From assembly GCA_032622095.1 (NCBI GenBank), contig CP136066.1, positions 148,829,559 to 148,893,558 of the forward strand: a stretch of 64,000 nucleotides of DNA, read 5' to 3'. This stretch comes from Siphonodentalium dalli (Eukaryota; Mollusca; Scaphopoda; Gadilida; Siphonodentaliidae). The notes beneath the pieces are model-generated. The model was not told the origin of the DNA. It did not search any database and saw nothing but the letters and a program-made list of their open reading frames with translations. The position numbers were made by a program, and so were the translations under genes. Positions 58,941-64,000 of the stretch are shown piece after piece (the stretch's first letter is position 1; each line of letters starts with the position of its first letter).

Positions 58941-59382
58941 CACCAAATGAATCCCAGTTACAGAACGGCTCTCCCAGAACATTATATAAGTCAGTTCACA
59001 ACGATGTATGGTGTGAAAAATGGTAATCGCCTATTGTTAAATTCCCATATCCAATGCAAGGAATTTACAAGAACACAATTGCTCGAGTACTATAGAACAC
59101 AAGTCTAGCTTTACAAGACTGGGAAATTACCGACTAACTCTGTCCACGTGGTGAAACACGGCAATTGTAATTCTATAGTATAGGCCCCTGGTCGCAAGCT
59201 GGGATCGGCGCATCGTTGTACAATCAACGACAATCAATGACAATCTATGGACAAAAGCGTGCTGAGCGCTGCATCGAGATTGGTGTGTTGGTGTCTCCAA
59301 ACCTTAGCACGTCAAAGCGACTTATATCCATGTTGTATAGCGGTATCTGTATGCCGTCGCCGTTCGATGGGGATCACGGGGC
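58941..59382. other. Right interior of the 14.9-kb insertion, noncoding
   Basis: Contains 59141-59190, the reverse-complement partner of 47567-47607 (CCTATACTATAGAATTAC and CAATTGCCGTGTTTC). No gene recognised. Confidence 0.5.
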
Positions 59383-59675
59383 ATGGGTGGTGCGGATTTC
59401 CACCCCTGTGCGGATGTCACGACGTTGTCAGTTTTACGGGTGGAGGAAAGTCTACGCCGAGAGTAAATTCACCGAGAAACACTCCGCTGTGTGTAGAAAT
59501 ACCGACCCCGGAAAGGGACCACCAAACTTGCCCAGATACACGAATCAGATTATCCTCACTTAGAGTGGATCGCGAATCCGCGCTTGTCGGCATTCGAACC
59601 AGCTTCGTCAGCGCTAGATGGCAAATGGCGGCATAATGCCCCGAGCATTCTACCGACGGGGCCACCGGCGTCCTT
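59383..59675 (-). mobile_element. tRNA-derived SINE (right copy)
   Basis: Reverse complement of 45389-45681. Both pol III box-like motifs are kept. Its 3' end is again the edge of the inverted-repeat homology. Confidence 0.65.
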
Positions 59676-60639
59676 TACAATCAATGTATAGTGTAAAACA
59701 TTGTTTGTTCAGATCAAGAACCAACCATATATTGTTCAACTTTGCGTCAAAATATTACACATAAATTACATTCATCTCTTGAAAACATTTCGAACCATTA
59801 TTATAGGGGATATCAGGTGGGAATTTCCAACAACTGGAAATAGTGAGGTACTTGTTGGAAATTTTCAATAATTCATTGGGGTGAGGGGGTGGCATGTGCA
59901 ATGTAATTTCGCGGACTTGGGAATTTGCAATAAGTTGAACATTTTGAAAGATTCTAAATAACTATCGCCGTGATTCCAGAAAATGTAATGCCGTAATCGC
60001 CGTGATTGAAGTTACTAAAAATAATTTTCCAGAAAAGGTAATGGTCACAACGGGGGGTGGGGGGGGGGGGGGGTGGGTGGGGGTGGTATCGGAAACAAAA
60101 TTGGTGCGTTGTATCACACTCCCGATAACAGATATTTCCATTGCCATGTAAATTTTTTCCAAATCCATGTTTAAAGATGAATTATGACTAATAAACCAAT
60201 TTGAAATGTCAAGGCTTAAGAAACAGGACCAAATAACTCATTAATCAAGAGCAGGGGTCCCATGCATTTAATTTAATTTAATTCAATTTAATCGGACATG
60301 TCCTTATTTTGAACCACAATTTATCGTTCTGCCTTAATATAATTTTGAGAGTTTTAGCTGTTATATTGCATATCCAGTCCAGCAATAATTTATTCTCAAA
60401 TGATGAATTAGTACTATCAAAACTAGCTCCGACCTCAATTCATTTCAGAAACACGGAACGAAAGACACCCGCATCCAATGCGGATTACGTTCCGATTGCA
60501 AAACTACTATCATTCCCTATTTATCCGTGTCAACCAAACCCATCGATAACATATTATAAACAAGGCGTACGCATCTAAGATGCTTTTGTCGAGTTTTTTG
60601 GCAGTCGAACCAAACTTCTGCCAATAAGGTGCACAACTC

Positions 60640-61600
60640 CGGGAAAAAGGTCGGACGGTGGTATATTATTGCAATAGACCTATATACCAAATATCAATTA
60701 AATCCATTAATATTTCATTGAGTTATCGCACTAACGGTGATAAAATTGTTATTAAAATAGACAAACTAAGACCCATAACTCCGGGAACAAATTTCGGACA
60801 AACCAGGTTTTCGAACTTGTCCGAGATATTGTTGCAGGAGACTCATATACCAAATATTGTTTAAATCGGTTAATATTTCATTGAGTTATCGCGCTAACGG
60901 TGATAACATTGCTAAAATAGACAAACTAAGACCCATAACTCTGCGAAAAAAAATTCGGACAAACCTGATTTTCGAACTCGTCCGAGATATTGTTGCAGGA
61001 GACTCATATACCAAATATTGTTGAAATCGGTTAATATTTCATCGAGTTATCGCGCTAACGGTGATAAAATTGCTAAAAAAATAGACAAACTAAGACCCAT
61101 AACTCCGGGGAAAAAATTCGGACAAACCTGGTTTTCGAAATCGTCCGAGATATTGTTCCAAGAGTCTCATATACCCAATATTGTTGAAATTGGTTAATAT
61201 TTCATTGAGTTATCGCGCTAACGGTTATAACATTGCTAAAAATAGACAAACTAAGACCCCTAACTCTTTGAAAAAAATTCGGACAAACCTGGTTTTCGAA
61301 CTCGTCCGAGATATTGTTGCAGGAGACTCATATACCAACTATTGTTGAAATCGGTTAATATTTCATCGAGTTATCGCGCTAACTGTGATAAAATTGCTAA
61401 AAATAGACAAACTAAGACCCATAACTCCGGAAAAAAATTCGGACAAACCTGGTTTTCGAACTCGTCCGAGATATTGTTCCAAGAGTCTCATATAACGAAT
61501 ATTGTTGAAATTGGATAATATTTGCGTGAGTTATCGCGCTAACGATGAAAACCTAAAAAAAAAAGTCATCAAAGTTGGATAACTCTTGTCAAAAAGTTTC
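60640..61600. repeat. 162-bp tandem repeat, six units (right copy)
   Basis: GAGTTATCGCRCTAAC recurs at about 60719, 60882, 61044, 61207, 61368 and 61528, a period of about 162 bp. Same unit as 43860-44460 on the opposite strand. Confidence 0.9.
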
Positions 61601-62406
61601 TACAGGCAGTAAATAGTCATTGGGAGCAACTCACATGCCAATTTTTTTTTTAATCCGTTCACAAATGTCAAAGTTATATTCTTTAGGTCCACCCGCCACC
61701 CACCCGCCCACCAACCGTCCCTCGTCAAACCATAAGTCGAGTTTTTGAAAAACTCGACTAATAATAGCACGAAAATCTGACTTAATCCATCTAACGGTAA
61801 TATGCTTTCAAATACGACAAGGTTGTTATAAATAAAACTCCACTGTAAAGCCAGATAAACGCACTCATGATTTACAATAAAATTACCAATCTGTATCGTT
61901 ACTGCGAAAACAGAAAAAGGTATTCTCGTCTCAGGTTCAAGTCTCGGTTTATACAAAAATCTCAGACCAGGGGGGTACTAGGTCTCAGTTGTAGACTATT
62001 ACCTATAACACACATACTTATCGATTATATTACATTTTGTCCAGTTCATATATAATTATAATCTTTCTTCTACACGGCATATCAATAAAACACAATTCCT
62101 ATTTGGTTAATATAAAGATAAATGCTTCCAAAAAATACATATGTTTCTGTTACCAGAGCTTGTACGTTACCACATGGTTCGAATTATTAACAGACCGACA
62201 CAGGCTTGAATGGCAATAAGAAGGCAAACCATGGTTGACGTAAACCTGAGTTTCAAAAAGACGAGAATACGGACCAGTGCTGACCAATAATCCCAGCTTA
62301 CTCGCCTCGAAGCTGGTCAACACATGGCGATCACCGTGGTTTCGGCCTGGTCTAGACTATAGTTTACATGAAACCCTGGTCTAGACCAGGGACCAGAATT
62401 CGGCCG

Positions 62407-62740
62407 ATGGCATCCAGAACATATAATAATATATATTAAGTTACGTGATTTGCAGTCCATATCTGCATTGGGTTGAACTACTGTCCCATTTTGTAATATG
62501 ATTTGAGTACCAGTAACTAGTTTTTGCATGTACCGCATCTGGGGTCTCTGCACGTCCGAATTACGTATGCTATTTTATTGCTGGTATCGAAACGGGCTCT
62601 CGTTAGTATTTTCTTCAAATTTGGTGGTTGTCGCTTACTTTGAAGTATATTATCCTCACTGACGAGATTTTTCATTTTAGGACTCTTGTGTAGTATTGGT
62701 AGCATTGTTTTGCGGATTGAGTTACATTAGGGTGGCGTGG
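62407..62740 (-). pseudogene. Penelope-like element, segment upstream of GIY-YIG
   Basis: The minus strand gives MLPILHKSPKMKNLV, RQPPNLKKILTRARF, CRDPRCGTCKN and NLIYIIICSGCH. The RQPPNLKKIL ... C-x-x-x-x-C-x-x-C order is the linker between reverse transcriptase and endonuclease in Penelope-like elements. One frame change occurs near 62530. The reverse transcriptase itself is missing (5' truncation). The frame is cut by the 14.9-kb insertion after CSGCH and resumes at 47478. Confidence 0.75.
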
Positions 62741-63196
62741 GTTGTGAGTTGTTACGGGTGGAATGAGATCAGACTAGGCTTGTCTCTCTTTATCTTTTCT
62801 CAATTCTGATTTAGGTATTTTTAAAGCTTCGTCTTTTCCACTTTTTATTAGCTTGTCTGTGTAATGTTGGTAAGAAAGAGTGAAGTTCTTGTAACCGAAC
62901 ATCTCGAATATCAGTATCATCGACAGTTGTTCAGATACGTCTGGCCAGGCAATACGGTATACTTCTCTTCGTGTGGGAAGGATGACATGAATAAAAATCC
63001 AAGTATTTATGAGTATCTGTACTTTTATAAAATATATATTAAAGTGGAATTGCTTGGTGACTACATTCAAAGCAAGATGGCTCGGAAAATGGTATATTTT
63101 ATATGAGAACTGTCAAAATTACGGAATAATTCCCTTATAAACCATAGAAATCACTCAGGTGACCAACCGGACCACGGAAAATGATATATATCGATA
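62741..63196. other. Unassigned stretch
   Basis: A 98-codon minus-strand frame (62774-63070) has a protein-like second half (TLSYQHYTDKLIKSGKDEAL) but no domain that I know. It ends before family X copy 4. Near 63107 is one copy of a ~75-bp repeat that recurs at 63700-63850. Confidence 0.3.
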
Positions 63197-63674
63197 TTAA
63201 AGGCACGTGCGGCCTTAATTGTCGAAAATATTCATATTTGTTCCAAACACCGTAAACAGAAAAACATTAAAACGCATACAGTACCGTTCATATATACCAT
63301 GACCATCGCGTAAACAGCATGTTATCATAAATACATACTATATTTTACCTAAGCAAGAGCCTGATTGTGTTACAGAAGACAGCACAATGCTACTGGCTAA
63401 TCACACACAAATGTCATAAACGCTCTTTATTAGTTCCATATCAGGTATTCACCAACATCATAATATAAACACACACCAGAAAAGTAACCTTTTATGCCTT
63501 TGTTTACATAACAATGGTCAAACAAATGACCATAACATACTGTTTATGCGATACTCTTATTTGTATACGGACAAAGTCTATCTACATTTTGATGTTCTTT
63601 CTGTTTGTGGTGGTTTTTGACGGGTGGAGATATTTTCACAGGATACCCACCGCCAAGGCCAACAGTGTCTTTAA
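63197..63674 (+). mobile_element. TTAA-flanked MITE, family X copy 4
   Basis: TTAA at 63197-63200 and 63671-63674. Ends AGGCACGTGCGGCC and GGCCAACAGTGTCT. Collinear with copy 3. Confidence 0.85.
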
Positions 63675-63694
63675 TGTCTTGATATTTTGTAAAG

Positions 63695-63850
63695 GAGTGC
63701 CATCAAAATTACGGGATAATTCCATTACAAACTTCAGAAATCACTCAGGTGCCCAACCTCACCTCGGAAAATGGAACGCTGCCAAAATAACAGAAAATTC
63801 CCCTACAAACTTCAGAAATCACGCAGGTGTCAACCTCACCTTTGAAATGG
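63695..63850. repeat. ~75-bp direct repeat, two units plus one at 63107
   Basis: Shared words: CAAAATTACGGRATAATTCC, ACAAACTTCAGAAATCAC and CAGGTGYCCAACCTCACC. One unit lies upstream of copy 4 and two lie between copies 4 and 5. Confidence 0.7.
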
Positions 63851-63877
63851 TTTATTTATCTGTCAAATACTTGATAT

Positions 63878-64000
63878 TTAAAGGCACGGTTGCCTTAATT
63901 GTCGAAAATATTCAGATTTGTTCCAAACACCGTAAACAACAAAACATTCAAACGCATAGTTTCGTTCATATATACCATGATCATCGCGTAAACATCATGT
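63878..64000 (+). mobile_element. TTAA-flanked MITE, family X copy 5, cut by window end
   Basis: Starts at TTAA 63878-63881, then AGGCACGGTTGCCTTAATTG, and follows copy 4 to the end of the window. Confidence 0.8.

Larger units (their letters stand above)
47479..62406. mobile_element. 14.9-kb composite insertion with terminal inverted repeats
   Basis: Left end CGGCTGAATTCTGGTC, right end in reverse complement CGGCCGAATTCTGGTC. The similarity extends over about 30 bp and includes the palindrome GGTCTAGACC. The insertion is flanked by ATG at 47476-47478 and 62407-62409 and interrupts one Penelope-like reading frame without loss. Contents: two 455-bp MITEs, LINE B, a tRNA-SINE and the 162-bp tandem array. 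No transposase was recognised, so the mobilising family is unknown. The 3-bp duplication is short evidence on its own, but the precise interruption of a coding frame supports insertion. Confidence 0.75.
59383..62406 (-). mobile_element. 3-kb inverted-repeat unit, right copy (right end of the 14.9-kb element)
   Basis: Reverse complement of 42594-45681 with scattered substitutions, without the 405-bp fold-back and with six instead of four 162-bp tandem units. It ends at the terminal inverted repeat and the ATG duplication in the Penelope-like frame. Confidence 0.85.

Noticed and set aside
62774-63070. 98-codon minus-strand frame as part of the Penelope-like element
   Set aside because: It does not match known Penelope-like domains and is separated by stops from the recognised segment.
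1-64000. CRISPR arrays, operons or prokaryotic signals
   Set aside because: Introns, LINEs, SINEs and Helitrons show a eukaryotic genome. No repeat-spacer arrays were seen.

Overview
This is an AT-rich eukaryotic (animal) window that is almost entirely transposable elements. No host gene is complete. The only clear host-type coding sequence is part of a C-type lectin-domain gene near 18-19.5 kb on the minus strand. The repeat types suggest a marine invertebrate, probably a mollusc: CR1/L2-type LINEs with 2A-like leaders, a Penelope-like element, short Helitrons, TTAA-flanked MITEs, tRNA-SINEs and fold-back elements. No species-specific marker is visible, so this is inference.

Layout. 1-13 kb: repeat-rich noncoding DNA with an 80-bp tandem array, a 159-bp fold-back element, a tRNA-derived SINE and a G-homopolymer run. 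13.1-14.5 kb: two adjacent TTAA-flanked MITEs. 14.57-15.79 kb: a head-to-tail cluster of three short Helitron-like units. 15.9-16.85 kb: a decayed L1/Tx1-type LINE tail. 17.5-19.5 kb: a MITE, then the lectin exons. 21.5-29.66 kb: LINE A (ORF1, a 2.6-kb spacer, broken ORF2). 30.8-34.4 kb: a hAT-like terminus, an inverted pair of TTAA MITEs and a fold-back. 35.06-42.59 kb: LINE D (minus), split by LINE C (plus) with a 9-bp target-site duplication. 42.59-45.68 kb and 59.38-62.41 kb: a ~3-kb inverted repeat with 162-bp tandem repeats. 47.24-62.74 kb: a Penelope-like element split by a precise 14.9-kb insertion that carries short terminal inverted repeats and a 3-bp duplication. That insertion contains two identical 455-bp MITEs and LINE B (51.2-58.9 kb). 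63.2-64 kb: two more TTAA MITEs.

The four CR1/L2-type LINEs are the most informative part. Each ORF2 starts with a hydrophobic leader followed by a 2A-like NPGP motif (CPGP in LINE A), then endonuclease, reverse transcriptase and a Cys/His tail. The two elements that keep ORF1 have an L1-type coiled-coil/RRM ORF1 protein, and ORF1 and ORF2 are separated by 2.2-2.6 kb of tandem repeats plus a conserved ~225-bp block with a hairpin. All four 3' UTRs can fold into the same two-part stem with compensating base changes. Together this looks like an RNA-guided LINE lineage: leader, inter-ORF RNA element, and a 3' recognition hairpin. All alignments were made by eye; no search was run.
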